Shown here piece by piece: positions 32,449 through 44,106 of a stretch of 64,000 nucleotides of DNA (the first letter of the stretch is position 1; every line of letters starts with the position of its first letter). The DNA is from Maniola hyperantus (taxonomy: Eukaryota > Arthropoda > Insecta > Lepidoptera > Nymphalidae). Made by a program: the position numbers and the translations under genes. The notes beneath the pieces are model-generated. The model did not search any database and was not told the DNA's origin. It worked only from the letters and a program-made list of their open reading frames with translations. The stretch is from the NCBI RefSeq assembly GCF_902806685.2, contig NC_048543.1, forward strand, positions 6,428,106 to 6,492,105, read 5' to 3'.

Positions 32449-33004
32449 CGTGCCTAAGCTTCGTTGACTAGCTATAGTATCACCCAACCGGGAAAATTGT
32501 ATCGCCAAGTGATTGAATGTGCCGCTACTGCCGCGTAGAAACCTTAGGGTTTAAAAAAATTGCCATACGGCCTGGTGAAATCGCAATCAACGACGCCCTA
32601 GTAGATACGTATCCAAAAAACCATTTAAGTACAATATGTACTTACCTACTTGCTTGCTCAACCGAAGCTTAATAATACCGACGCACGGAACGAACGCAAA
32701 AGATGCAGTTTACACTTTTGCAAAACAGTTTACAGTCCGTCTTAATATATACTTAAAGCTTAAGCAAAATTACACTTAAGCGGTTAAGTTACTTACAAAA
32801 GCAAAATTTTCAAAGTAGTACTGGTAGAAATTGAAAAGAAAATTGGAAAATTACCTTGAAAGCATTAAATAGGGCTCGCCGCGTTAAGTTGCGGTATTCA
32901 ACGATAGATCGACCTGTTTAGGCCCGACGCAGATGGTGGGTTTTTTTAATGACTAACGTACTTACAGTATTATTTTTCGTCCATGTCCATCTTTGATTTA
33001 TATA
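32449..33004. other. Unassigned sequence
   Basis: No supported feature. Confidence 0.35.
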
Positions 33005-33100
33005 CTTACTAGCTGATGCCCGCGACATGGATCTAGGATCGTCCACATGGATTTAGGTTTTTAAAATCCCGTGGGAACTTTTCCGTGGGATGACTTACTG
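33005..33100 (-). mobile_element. Helitron-like fragment
   Basis: TACTAGCTGATGCCCGCGAC, ATGGATTTAGGTTTTTAAAA and TCCCGTGGGAACTTTTCC. Confidence 0.7.
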
Positions 33101-33789
33101 CGAAAATACGTGAGTACCTACTTACTTACCTAGAACTTCATATGTTCATGACAAAGTTATTGAACTTCAACTGAAATCCTTAGCTTGTGATGTTCAAACT
33201 TTGAAGTATATGTGACAACGTCGACGTCGAGATTTCACATTAAAATTCATTTAGTCTGGCACGAAGCCAACAGAGCCTTAGAATTTGCATTTCTATAGGT
33301 AGGTGTGATATTTTAATTGCGCTAAGACACATCATTCAATTACAATTAGAACATATTAGAGAACTGTTACAAGAGTAACTTTAGTGATTTTAGAACATGT
33401 TCACTTCTAATAAGGAAACGGCTGATCTCACTTTTTAATCCTTGTATGTCCGACTATTAGGGCTTACTTTTTTTTAAACTATATTTATAGGCTTGCGCTT
33501 GATTGCAATCACACTAAACAGTAGATGATGTAGCCTAAAGTGGATTGTGCCTACCTACAAGGGATGTTTTCGTCACGTTGAATGTAATAGGTTTATATAT
33601 CGTTCTACTTAATACAAGTAAGTATATTGATTTTGTAACAAAAACTGGGGCTGCTCGAAAGCGAGGTGAATGCCCTGTCACAGTAGATTCGTTGCTACCC
33701 TATATTGGTTGGGGTTCCTACGTCATTAACAGAACAAAATGTTAACCCAGTAGTCACTACACATTAAGCTGTAAAACCACTGTATCACT
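33101..33789. other. Unassigned AT-rich sequence
   Basis: A 66-codon ORF at 33545-33745 has no domain. Nothing else is seen. Confidence 0.35.
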
Positions 33790-34275
33790 CAGAATGGCAG
33801 TTATATCTGTATATATGAAATTCAAAGTCCTGACTCACTGACTTATGAATATCCAGCCTAAACCGCTGGTCCAAGAGACATGAAATTTGGAGAGTGTGTT
33901 CATTGTCCATCCATCCATTAGGAAATGACTTTTCGAAATTCCACCCCTATGTGAATTAAATAGGGGATGGAAGTTTGTATGAAATCCGTCATTTTTAAAG
34001 TTACATCGATAAAAATTGGTATTTAACTATTTAGGCTTTCCGTTCAGAATAAATAATATATTATATTTACGATTTTTGAAATTTCTACTCTCAAGGGGGA
34101 TAAATAGGGGATGGAAGTTTGTATGAAAGTCCGTCATTTTTAAGTTATTTCCAAGAAAATTGATGTTTTGGTTTTCTGTTACCAATGAAACAATACGTGT
34201 TTCAGGATTATTAGAAATTCTACCCCACCCCGTTTTCTAAATTCCACCCAAGCGAAACCGGGGCGGGTCAGTTAG
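33790..34275 (+). mobile_element. Helitron-like element, divergent subfamily
   Basis: AGTCCTGACTCACTGACTTA, GAGACATGAAATTTGGAGAG, two copies of GGGATGGAAGTTTGTATGAA, and the terminus GAAACCGGGGCGGGTCAGTT with AGTATTATAA. A counterpart of that terminus occurs inverted near 47517-47548. Confidence 0.55.
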
Positions 34276-34465
34276 TATTATAATTAAAGCAATTTGTTTC
34301 ATTGTAATACCATAGTTCACTAGTAATAGTATCAAATTTTAGTCACATATAACTAAATTGTCTCAATCTAAATTACCTAGCTCGAACTTTGATGAAAATC
34401 TGTCTACTAGAACCCGAACTCAAATTGACTTGAACTACAAGAGGTGAAGTTGAAAACAAGAGTTA

Positions 34466-34958
34466 GGCTGCTGTTCCACCAGAGATGTGCTATGCTATAC
34501 GTTGCTATTGATGCTTGTGGTATCCACCAATGATTTTCATTACTCCGCACCGCATAGCTTAGAATTGGTGGAAACGGATTCAACAAAGCTATGTTTTTAT
34601 ATGTGTGCTATGAATGAGAGCTACGAATGGGAGCTACGGAATACGGATGCGCGAGTGGTGTAGCTATGGCTCAATGTGCAGGCGCCGCCGCACCGCCTGC
34701 GCCGCGCCCCGTGCTCTCCCTATCGTCGATGCATTGCTCTTGAGTCGCGCATCTACCTCGCACAGCTACCTCGCGGCGCGGCCGGCGCAGCGTCGCATCT
34801 ATAGCACATCTTACCCACTCCACTACACCACTTAGTAGGTACAAAACGGAAACATTATTGGATACGGTTATACTAAAGTAAGTACCTATAGTTTTATAGC
34901 TTAGCTTTGACCTCCTCATAGCATGACAGCATAGCACATCGCTGGTGGAAAAGCAGCC
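34466..34958. mobile_element. PIF/Harbinger-like MITE with TTA target duplication
   Basis: TIRs of about 33 bp start GGCTGCTGTTCCACCAG (left) and GGCTGCTTTTCCACCAG (right, inverted). TTA flanks both sides (34463-34465 and 34959-34961), the three-base duplication expected of PIF/Harbinger. There is no transposase. The core at about 34660-34800 is strikingly GC-rich, and the two overlapping ORFs there are unsupported. Confidence 0.8.
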
Positions 34959-34961
34959 TTA

Positions 34962-36097
34962 AGCTAGGCAAGAATTAAAAAGTACAGACTACTCATATAA
35001 CTAAGCGTCAAAAGGTAAAGTTTTAATACGTTATAGAGCAAGTTTTAATAGAAAAATCCCAGACATGAGATGGCTGAGTTGAACTGAATATGCAGACATT
35101 TTCTAATTATCATCGTACCCTTGTTATGCTAATACACTGAAGCGATTAGTCTGCAATTTTGTTCTTCAAAAATAATTAAAAAGTTACTTCATTTAAACCA
35201 TAGTAATTGGCAGTAAAGGAGGTAAAGAGGCGACTTCTCGGTCGAAAACAACCCAAAAGCAAAATGTTATGATTGGAAATGTAATAGTAATTATTATTAA
35301 TATCAAATATAAGAAAAATACAATTCTACATAACTCTAGTCAAAAAGTAGTGGTTGAAGCGTGTAGTATATGAGTTTTAAAAATCTGCACTTTCTAAGAG
35401 GATTTTGAAAGGAGTTTAAAGTAGTACTTGTGACAGCCAACTTTTGCGTCCAAGCTCTCAAAAGTATTGGAATGTTTCTGACGATTTACGGCTTTATACT
35501 CATATGACTTACAATAAGCGCGCGTCGAGCTCATGTTGTGTTTTTGTGTAGTATACACAATGTGCACTTGTCGATTGTTGCTTTGTCAGTTTTAGCTTTG
35601 AGAAGCTTCTCTCATCAGATAGAGAGTAGTATATTCCTTGCAGCAGAAGCTGCACTGGAACTATGAGCATGATTCTGATTGTATATACTTCTTATTTTCT
35701 AAAATAGGATTTTGTATTTTTCATAGTGTTTGCCAAACTTAGGCAGTTCCCACTGTCTGTGATTTTTTTTTATAACTATTTGAACACAAATCTCAGTATA
35801 AAATTGAATTTAGAACGCTCTCCACTTCCGACGAGCGTGACATTTTACAATTACCTATGTATTTAACGGAAATATATATATTTAAGTAAATGATACTTAT
35901 GTTAGAATTTATAATAACAAAATGCAAAAAATTTTAGTATGAAACCTAAAAGACCAATACAAATCGGGTACAGGTTCATTGAAACGTTTGATATGTAAAT
36001 GGCCCTGTAATCTGTAGAGGTTCCGTGCAACGAGACATCGATCGCCGATAGATCAGGCCTGAGCTCTCGAACTTCGTGATACGGATTCAGAACAATG
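34962..36097. other. Unassigned AT-rich sequence
   Basis: No recognised repeat. The minus ORF 35902-36141 runs into the ATTCT tail and is spurious. Confidence 0.35.
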
Positions 36098-36195
36098 GCT
36101 ATAGAATAGAATAGAATAGAATAGAATGTTTTTTTATTCATGTAAACTTTTTAAAAGTGCTTATGAATAGTCAGGTAGTTTTAATTTACCACCAA
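36098..36195 (-). mobile_element. LINE 3' end with (ATTCT)n tail
   Basis: The tract AGAATAGAATAGAATAGAAT at about 36105-36126 is the inverted tail of the same 3' UTR seen at 22912-22990. Confidence 0.75.
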
Positions 36196-36304
36196 TTTAT
36201 AAACTTCTTGTTTCTGTTTCTCGTGCTCTTAAATTTCAATTTTGCCTATTTTAGCATGCACATAACAGTTTGATTATATTTATTTATTTATTTTGCTATC
36301 ACTA

Positions 36305-36490
36305 CCCATATTATTATAAATGCGAAATTGTGTTCGTCGGTTCGGTTTGTTGGTATGTCCTTCAACCACCACGCAACGCTGCTACAGATCAACGTGATTT
36401 TTTGCATGGATCTAGTTAAAGACCTGAAGAGTGCGAAAGGCTAAATCTTTAACCCTCAAAAAAGACGAAGTCGCGGGCATCAACAATTAA
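36305..36490 (+). mobile_element. Helitron-like copy
   Basis: CCATATTATTATAAATGCGA, CCACCACGCAACGCTGCTAC, GTTAAAGACCTGAAGAGTGC and AAAAGACGAAGTCGCGGGCA. The centre is shortened. Confidence 0.75.
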
Positions 36491-36876
36491 ATATGTGAAA
36501 TCCTGTCATTCAGCTGCTGCTGTTCCGAACATAATAGTGTTCAACAAAGCTGTAAATATAACATGATATTATACACTGAAATATAAATCCCTGAAATATA
36601 AATAGTGAAATACTCGTAGGTATATGCTGTAAATGGTGAGCATACAAAATGATAGGATTATTTTGTGTCGTTCAAGTGAACGAACGAAGAGAATTAACAT
36701 TGTCATTTTGTGTCTAATGGTTTTCGTGTTGACACTATGTGGATAGACGTATCATCATCAAGATTAGTTCCAAGTAAGCACTCTGCTACTCCAAAATATC
36801 GAAATCAACTCCAAAATATTGAAAATCAATAAGTTGCTTCAAAAACAGGTCGATTATCGCAAATCTAGCGTGCATG
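36491..36876. other. Unassigned AT-rich sequence
   Basis: No supported feature. Confidence 0.35.
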
Positions 36877-37040
36877 TATAGTCTGCGACAGGTTGAGATG
36901 GCAATCGGGGTATGAGACGGGGGGATGCCCCGCACGCCCACACGTCACTCGCGCTCGCCTGCACCGGGTTAGTTCAGGGGCTGTGCGGGTGTGCGGGGTG
37001 TTCCCTCCCCGATTGCCATCTCGACCTGTCGCGTACTATA
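36877..37040. mobile_element. TIR element (MITE), family A copy 2
   Basis: TATAGTCTGCGACAGGTTGA at the left is mirrored by GACCTGTCGCGTACTATA at the right. The interior GATGCCCCGCACGCCC..GGTGTGCGGGGTG adds an inner stem, so the whole 164 bp can fold. The best-preserved copy; ORF 36893-37135 is incidental. Confidence 0.85.
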
Positions 37041-37524
37041 CCTACCTATTAGCAGAGGTCAATGAAAGGCTGATTGCAACCTTGCGAATTGTCGCATCAA
37101 TTTTTTTTGTTCGGAATGGCCAATCTAGTGCGTAGTACATAAAGATCGTTGGTGGCAAAATAAAGACTTTGCAGCAATCAACTTTCCTTTTATAAAACTC
37201 CGTCAACTAATATCAACTTGATTGAGTTTTAATGCTTTTCAGCTCTTTTATATGAATAATAAAAATAAGCTTTTCACGGTACTCACATAACGAGAACTTT
37301 AATGAACTTAAGAAGAAAAAAGTAGTAAGCTGATTGCGTTTTATTAGGTTTCTAGCTGCAGTGCTTTTATTGTTATAAATGCATCATTTATTTATACTAA
37401 CTTGTAAAACCGTCTTTTTTCTCAAGAATCTCTCTCGTTTCTATTCTTAACAAGTAGTCTTCGAACCGAATCAGCTCTTAAAAGAGATCCTTGCAATTTC
37501 CTTTTAAAGCCGATTACCATGATA
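37041..37524. other. Unassigned AT-rich sequence
   Basis: No supported feature. Confidence 0.35.
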
Positions 37525-37763
37525 ATAGTCCACCGTGCTGGCCAAGTGCGGTTTAGCAGACTTTACACAAGTACGAGAATTGTGAAGAACTTCAAGCATG
37601 CAGGTTTCCTCACGGGATTTTTCCTTATAATCATTAACCGTAGATATATTTAATTGGTTAAAATGCACATAACTTGAAAAATTAGAAGTGCGTGCCCGGT
37701 ATCTAACCTCGAATCCCGAAAAGGAGACCAGCGTCTAAACCAGTAGACTATCACCGCTTGTTT
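37525..37763 (-). mobile_element. SINE 1, old copy
   Basis: GTGCTGGCCAAGTGCGGTTT, CATGCAGGTTTCCTCACGG, GTGCGTGCCCGGTATCTAAC and GACTATCACCGCTTG (inverted tRNA-like head). Many substitutions. Confidence 0.7.
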
Positions 37764-38189
37764 AGTAAAGTTAACATGCGTAGTAATGAATAGTAAAAAA
37801 ATGTGATTTTCTTTTGCGATCACGTTATTTTCAAGAGCAAGAGACCTGTCACAGGAGAATGCACAAAATGAGTCTAGAAGGAAAACGCGTACCTAGATGA
37901 GTCGTGAGCGAGAACCACGCGAGAACTCATGCGCATGGCGTAGAAATTCGTAGCGGTAATGCTACGAGTACAAGGTTCTACGTACATCCTCAGGAAATCT
38001 AAAGTTACTTCTAGTAACTAGTTAGGGTTGCCAACCGTACTATAATGTATATATAGCATTGTACTTACTATATTTCTGCTCTGAGTACTATATACTGTTG
38101 AACAAATATATGTATAGTACGCAAAAATACTACATTTCAATTGGATTGATGAGCATTCTTTTTAACAAACAATTCCCCAATTTTGTAAA
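37764..38189. other. Unassigned sequence
   Basis: No supported feature. Confidence 0.35.
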
Positions 38190-38330
38190 ATAAGGTGTGT
38201 CACTTCTAAACAAAACTGGCCTCAAAGGAACTTTCATGTCAAAAATACGGTTTACCCTTGGATTAAGGACTAAAATGGTACTTTTGACATGCCAGTTGGC
38301 ACATAGAACAAAAATCGTGAGATGTTCAAA
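38190..38330. mobile_element. Small TIR element, family C copy 2, decayed
   Basis: CTTTCATGTCAAAAATACGG and GGTACTTTTGACATGCCAGT match the inner arms of 30848-30976. The outer ends are eroded. Confidence 0.55.
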
Positions 38331-39236
38331 ATTGACTAATTAAAGTCAACAACAAAGTTAGAGTTAAAAGAAAAATAAAACATACTTTTGTCTTTATTTA
38401 CTTTTTCTATTCAATACTATATTTTATTGAAGCGTAGTGCGTACTATATTTTTTGTGGCTTAATCTAAAAAATACTATAATCAGCCGAAAAAATGTTGTC
38501 AACCCTACTTCTAGTCCACAATAAATGCTGTCATCAACTATTTTCACATAATCTGTAAACATTTTAAAATACAAAGTTAGCTTGACTTTTTAAAATGAAA
38601 AGTTTACCGTTTACAATAATTAGTTATGCGCTCCCTAGCGCTTTCCACACAAACGCAGTTTGGTTCTCACTTGAAAATTAAGCAATTAAACTCAATAAAA
38701 TTTTGTACAGATACACTTTATGGAAACAAATATATGTATCTTTCGTTTTCCAGATTTCCTGAAAAACATGTACCTAAGTTCACCGGTTCAAACCTTAGTA
38801 TGAAAATTTTTGTTTGTATGGAAAGTGCTAGGTGGTGCGCTAGGTTTACTTCTCATATAATTGACCATGAACTGTAAAGCCCGATAGGATATCCCATCAT
38901 TTCTTATTTTACCTCCTTAGGGTAGATTTCTATTGGCTACGAAAGTGGTTAAAACTGTGTCTGTCAGTCTAGAAGTAGATCTTGGGGATATACATTATTA
39001 TTAGGAGTCAAAAACATCAATAAACTCGTACCTAAGTTAATCTACAAAACAACATCAAGCAAAGAGAAAATTTGCCTTCAACTTAGTTTTAATTAACCTT
39101 CTTTACAAAGTAATAAATTATTTGGTTTCCAGATATTTTACCGTTTTAATTTGATACCCTATATTACGTGGCTAGGTGATAATTTCTACGAAATTATTCC
39201 AACTTATCTTTTTAATTAAAAAGATAATTTGAAATA
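38331..39236. other. Unassigned AT-rich sequence
   Basis: Holds a perfect 24-bp AT palindrome at 39204-39227 (half-site TTATCTTTTTAA) and an 83-codon ORF at 38626-38877 with no domain. Confidence 0.35.
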
Positions 39237-39447
39237 AAGTCTATCCATACTAACCATGTCAGTAGGTAGTCTGACTGTCTGCTAGCATTTTATGGTCCAT
39301 CCATTGAACCGATTTTGATGAAATTTGGTATAGAGACAGCTTGCATCCCAGGGACATTGCTGTTTTTTATCCCGAAAAATCAAAGAAACTCCGGGATTTT
39401 AAAAAAAACCTCAAACCACGAGGACAAAGTCACGGGCATCATCTAGT
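39237..39447 (+). mobile_element. Helitron-like copy
   Basis: CTATCCATACTAACCATGTC, GACTGTCTGCTAGCATTTTA, GATTTTGATGAAATTTGGTA, and ACAAAGTCACGGGCATCATC with TAGT. Confidence 0.75.
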
Positions 39448-39944
39448 AACGAAAAATACCATGGCAAACAAAAACGGGAATCATTATTTTCAGTTAAAAC
39501 AAACTTGTTTCCCTTAGTTGATTCAGTTCCACCTAATATGAATATCTATATTTGGTCATACTCGTACGAAACGCGGTCAATAACTGCTTTCCGATAATAA
39601 TTATGAAAGTTGGCGCCGAATCGGCACAAACACTAATGTTACTTTCGTTGATTGCAAAATGCGGAAATGTAAAACTGAACAACTGAAATCTATAAAACGT
39701 GCAATTTTCATTTAATAAGATCACATTTTACATTTATGTTGGAATTTCGTACATAATATCAGCAAAAATAAGGCCAATTTAATTTAACACCTGAATTTCA
39801 TTTTAATATAATATGACACGGGTTTGTAAAATTTCGCTTTAAAAGTTTATTTGTTAAATGATTCCATATACTTAACACAAAATTAGAAAATAGGAGCCTG
39901 ACATATATTATTATGAAAGTTAATCTATGAAATTCTTATAACTG
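39448..39944. other. Unassigned AT-rich sequence
   Basis: No supported feature. Confidence 0.35.
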
Positions 39945-40270
39945 AGAGCTTGATGGTGAGTTGCAACCCCCTGCCAGAGACCCTTAAACTTTAACACTTT
40001 ATTTGAGTTTAAGGGTGTCTGGCAGGGGGTTGCCACCATACTAAGTGTCTGGTAATGCATGACCTGATTTCTAATACTATTCCGAAGAAAATAAAAAAAT
40101 AAAAACTTTATACTTAGACGTAAGATTTTTTGCTACTTTATTACCTGCTATCTTCCAAACCACCACGATACATACTTCATAGCTGTTGATCGTTCCTCCC
40201 TGTGCCAACACAGGGAGGAACGATCAACAATGCACAATGCGCAGAGAAACTTTCAGCTTTTATACGAACG
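39945..40270 (+). repeat. Hairpin-containing repeat, copy 2
   Basis: Homologous to 22010-22280. It carries a 28-bp-arm hairpin at 39963-40033 with one mismatch, extended by ATGGTG/CACCAT outside a bulge. It also has a perfect 21-bp hairpin at 40184-40229 that copy 1 lacks. Confidence 0.75.
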
Positions 40271-41937
40271 AAGGTCTGGCACGCGCTGGCTTCTCTCTCT
40301 ATCAAGCTACTTATTTTAGAATTTCGGTTCGCTTCGTTCGCCAATGTGAGTTGACCATAGGGGTTAAAAATAGGGCATGATGAAAAAGCCCATGGGGTAT
40401 ACGGCTAGTAACTGCATAAATATTTATGAAACAGATAACTGTCTACCGTTTTGTTGATTGCAAAATATGGAATATTAAAAATTGATTCTAATCAATCTTA
40501 CCTAAAATAATGTATTTCAATTTTTTAAATACAATTGATCATTTGCAATAAATTGTTTCAGTTACGATTCGTAGCTGATACAGTAATTATTGCAAATGAT
40601 GCTGTAATTTCATAATGATCGGAGGGTGAATAATAGCTGTAATGGAATTACCTCAGTGTCTCCCGTACATCCCCCTTGTCACAATAATTTTATTCGGAAA
40701 CTATTGCATCTGTGAAGTTTTGGGCACATATTATTGGAATTGGGCACATATTGTTGAGCATATGTATGCAAATAGAGTCACTTTTGATACTTTATCCGTT
40801 TCATGAAATTTGGACAGATTAGGTAAATAAAGAGTATAGGTAACTGTCGGCAATAATAGATGAAAAAAGACGACGGTATTATATCGTACCTACTAGTAGT
40901 TGCACTAAGGAAGATCTCAAAGATATTATTATAAAACTACAGCTAGGCAAAGGTATTTTTAATAGACAAAGTCGTACGCTTGTTTGTGTGACACATCGCA
41001 ACGGCATAAAACATCTTAGATAGGTAGAAATTGCTGCAAGATTTATGCACCTGTTGACACCTTCTAATGTGATTCTAAAAATGGCTGCCCGTTACCAGGG
41101 TTGGTATATAAAAGTCAATAGTTAGTTTTAGCTTTTGGCAATAAAAGTGAAATTTATTTAAAATTTCTAAGAAACATGTACTAATTTACTTAGGAAAAAA
41201 GCACAGACGTAAAACTGCTAAATTGATGTGCGTCGTAAAGTTGTCTCGTAATTCAAATGCTAGAACTACGCAGTCCTCAAGACTTTCGCAGTCAAATTGT
41301 CATTAGCCTTAAATAACAGAGCCTCGTAAACGTCCAAATAAAAACTTAATTTCGACGGTAAAAAACAATTTTTATTCTCAAATCGTCCGACTCAAAGTTT
41401 CCAGTGAGTCGTTTCTTTCGCGAGTTATGACAGAGTGGAGCAAAATATTGGAATTTATTATATGAAGCGAGAGCTCCAACCAAGTTAATCTGAAAATATT
41501 GAACATTTTACCTATAAAAGTAGTCTGCAGTCTTCACTCATTTTTCCATAAAGGTAAAGTCTGCAAAAGAGTGTCGTATCATGGTCATACCAAATGCATA
41601 AAGATCTCATTCCATATGTTTGATGTCAAATTGATATGATTTTCTACAACTTTTTAGCTTTTGAGTTCCTATTCCGATATTATTTATTTTCGTCCTTAAT
41701 AATAATTATTTGTAATACCAAACTGTAAATTATTTAGTATTCATATTCCATGTTTGGGAAGATACATGGTTTCCTAGTTTAGGGGTCAGGATTCCAGAGA
41801 AATAAACTGCACTGAGTTATTAAATAACATGAATATAATCTAAGTAATAGTCATTTACAGCGCCTTTCAGCCTTCTAGATTTCCGTCATGATTAAATGAA
41901 CCCAAGCAATCTATACATTTAAGGAACTTGATAGGTA
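40271..41937. other. Unassigned AT-rich sequence
   Basis: No ORF or repeat family is recognised. Confidence 0.35.
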
Positions 41938-42028
41938 TAGCAAGCGCCCGAAAACGGGCGCGCGTTCGTTTTATAGAGCGCAATTTTTCCTTTACAGCGT
42001 CCCACCCGCGCGCCCGGTGCGCTTGCTA
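41938..42028. mobile_element. 91-bp GC-rich TIR mini-element
   Basis: TAGCAAGCGC at the left end is mirrored exactly by GCGCTTGCTA at the right, with CGGGCGCGCG/CGCGCGCCCG as a second pair inside. No flanking duplication beyond TA can be assigned. No other copy is seen here. Confidence 0.65.
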
Positions 42029-42029
42029 G

Positions 42030-42180
42030 GATCCTTTTAGAGATTTGATATTATAAAGTTCCCAAAGGGATAAACTGATTGACTGACATATATTCAGATA
42101 ACTGGATTTTCGCTATAACGTAGACCCCCTAAGAAATGATTTTCAAAAATTCCAACAAAACGAAGCCACGGCTAATCAGC
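42030..42180 (+). mobile_element. Helitron-like fragment
   Basis: GTTCCCAAAGGGATAAACTG, CCCTAAGAAATGATTTTCAA and AACGAAGCCACGGC resemble the 8212-8350 subfamily. Confidence 0.45.
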
Positions 42181-42237
42181 TATTTTTAAAGGTATCAGCA
42201 AATTTTTAAGCCATGAAAGCAATCAAGTATGTTATAA

Positions 42238-42589
42238 AAAACCAGCCAAGTGCGAGTCAGGCTCGCGCAATAAGGGTTCCGTACTACAGTCGTATTTTTT
42301 CGACATTTTGCATGATAATTCAAAAACTATGATGCATAAAAATAAATAAAAACCTGTTTTAGAATGTACAGGTGAAGATCTTTCATATGATACCCCACTT
42401 GATATAATCACTCACTTCGAAAGTTGAAAATACTAATTATTAGTTCATGACCACAATTTAATTTTTTTTTGTGTGATCTAACCCTAAATTCACGGTTTTC
42501 AGATTTTTCCCCAAATGCCAGCTATAAGATCTACCTACCTGCCAAATTTCATGATTCTAGGTCAACGGGAAGTACCTTGTAGGTTTCTT

Positions 42590-42622
<33 letters not shown>

Positions 42623-42677
42623 CAAAGTGATCCTATAAGGGTTCCGTTTTTCCTTTTGATGTACGGAACCCTAAAAA
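42238..42677 (+). repeat. GGGTTCCGT repeat, near full length
   Basis: The head AAAACCAGCCAAGTGCGAGT, middle GATACCCCACTTGATATAAT, a CAGA run at about 42590-42620, and tail GGGTTCCGTTTTTCC..GTACGGAACCCTAAAA. It is nearly collinear with 15463-15928. The ORF at 42515-42823 crosses its end and is spurious. Confidence 0.8.
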
Positions 42678-42929
42678 TATCTGTACGAGTTACTCTCCGT
42701 CGCGCGTCGCGTAGTCCATGTCAGATTATTTCAAACACAACATGCCTTTGTGTAAGAGACACTCTCAAAATTTTTACTAGATTTAACATAGACATAGGTA
42801 CGAAAAACATTTCTGAAAAGTGACTCGTTAACGCGGCAGATAAAAGTAGTGTGTATAGCTGTCACTTATATTCTGTTAGCTGAAAATCCACTTAGCGCAA
42901 TTTGTACACCTACTCGTACTTCAGCTTTA

Positions 42930-43150
42930 AAACACTTTGTTGGATGGATGCCAATCAAATGGATGTCCATGAAAGCCATGTCACTAGAAGAATGTTAAGT
43001 ATGCATGTGGAAGGAAAAAAGAGGAGAGGACGACCAAAGAAAACGTGGATGGATTGCGTGAAAGAGGATATGCATGAAAAAGGAGTGGATAGTACGTTGA
43101 CGAATGATAGAAGTGAGTGGAAGAAGAAGACATGTTGTGCCGACTGAATA
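42930..43150 (+). pseudogene. LINE reverse transcriptase C-terminus
   Basis: The open frame reads TRRMLSMHVEGKKRRGRPKK, then TWMDCVKEDMHEKGVDSTL and NDRSEWKKKTCCAD before a stop. I recognise this as the conserved basic tail (GRPKK.W.DCVK) after the catalytic domain of RTE-like reverse transcriptases of insects. The rest is absent. It is a 5'-truncated insertion whose start coincides with unrelated sequence near 42930. Confidence 0.8.
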
Positions 43151-43164
43151 AGGCGTTTTTAAAA

Positions 43165-43315
43165 TTTTTGTCTGTCTGTCTGTCTGTTTGAACGGGCTAA
43201 TCTTTGTAACGGCTTAATCTAATTTGACGGAACTTTCACAGGCAAGTAGAGAATTAGTCAGGGAGTAACATAACAGGGAAAGGCGACTTTCTTAACCGAC
43301 TTTCAAAATAGCAAT
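43165..43315. repeat. AACCGACTT-family fragment
   Basis: A TCTGTCTGTCTG run, GAACGGGCTAATCTTTGTAA and GACGGAACTTTCACAGGCAA lead to TTAACCGACTTTC. Inverted relative to 5791-5990. Confidence 0.5.
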
Positions 43316-44106
43316 TTGCGGGACTTGTAACAAATTATCAGCCGTAGATTTATGTGAGATATATGTCTGTCTCGTTTTAACTCAACCTTAACTAACGATT
43401 AAGCGACTCTGAGTCCGGTTGTATAAAATTTAAATTTTTGATATTACAATTAATTTGAAAATCCAAAAAAAACAGTGCAATTTTTAAAGCTCCCTTTTTC
43501 TAAACCCAGGCTGTTGTTAATTTGTTGCGTACATCAATAAAATAATAGGTTATATTGTAAATATACCATTTTATGGATATTATTACTAACAAAGCACTAA
43601 GACAAAGTCCTCTCCCTTAAAGGATTTTTCTATCATTAAATAAATCGCAGATTCACAAAGAACGGTTTTCCAACTTCTCCAGTAATAAACGACCGGCAAC
43701 AAAAAACGGATTTATCTTTTAAAAAGTTCCACTGCAATATCAAAGAAACATTACCGCGGTGATTTGAATCTTGAAATGAAAAAAGGCGTCGCGATTTAAG
43801 GAAAATTCACAATTCTGTTGGAGATTTTTATGCAAAAATCAACAGTCGGGACTTGATTTTTTGCCTTAATATTAAAAGCGCACTTGTTGCTGTAAATTAA
43901 TAAGGGAACAAGTAAGCAAAAACTGCAATAAACCTCGCTGAGAAAGCTTAATTTCTATCAGGGCTCGAAGAGCCAACATTAATTACGCAAATCCTCTCTC
44001 CCCTGCCGCCAATAGGTATAGATTCTTGTTGAGGACAGTTGAGGATTAACATCACAATGATGCCTAGCGTCAAAAGTGGCGCTGTCCAGAAAGTTTCTGA
44101 CGGTAT
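43316..44106. other. Unassigned AT-rich sequence
   Basis: No supported feature. Confidence 0.35.

Noticed and set aside
36893..37135. 80-codon protein gene
   Set aside because: It lies mostly inside a TIR element. A similar spurious frame appears in the copy at 50814-51071.
39204..39227. Transcription terminator or protein-binding palindrome
   Set aside because: A 24-bp palindrome of almost only A and T is not rare in AT-rich DNA, and no context supports a role.
42515..42823. 102-codon gene with DRQTDRQTDRQ repeats
   Set aside because: It is the CAGA microsatellite of the GGGTTCCGT repeat read in frame.
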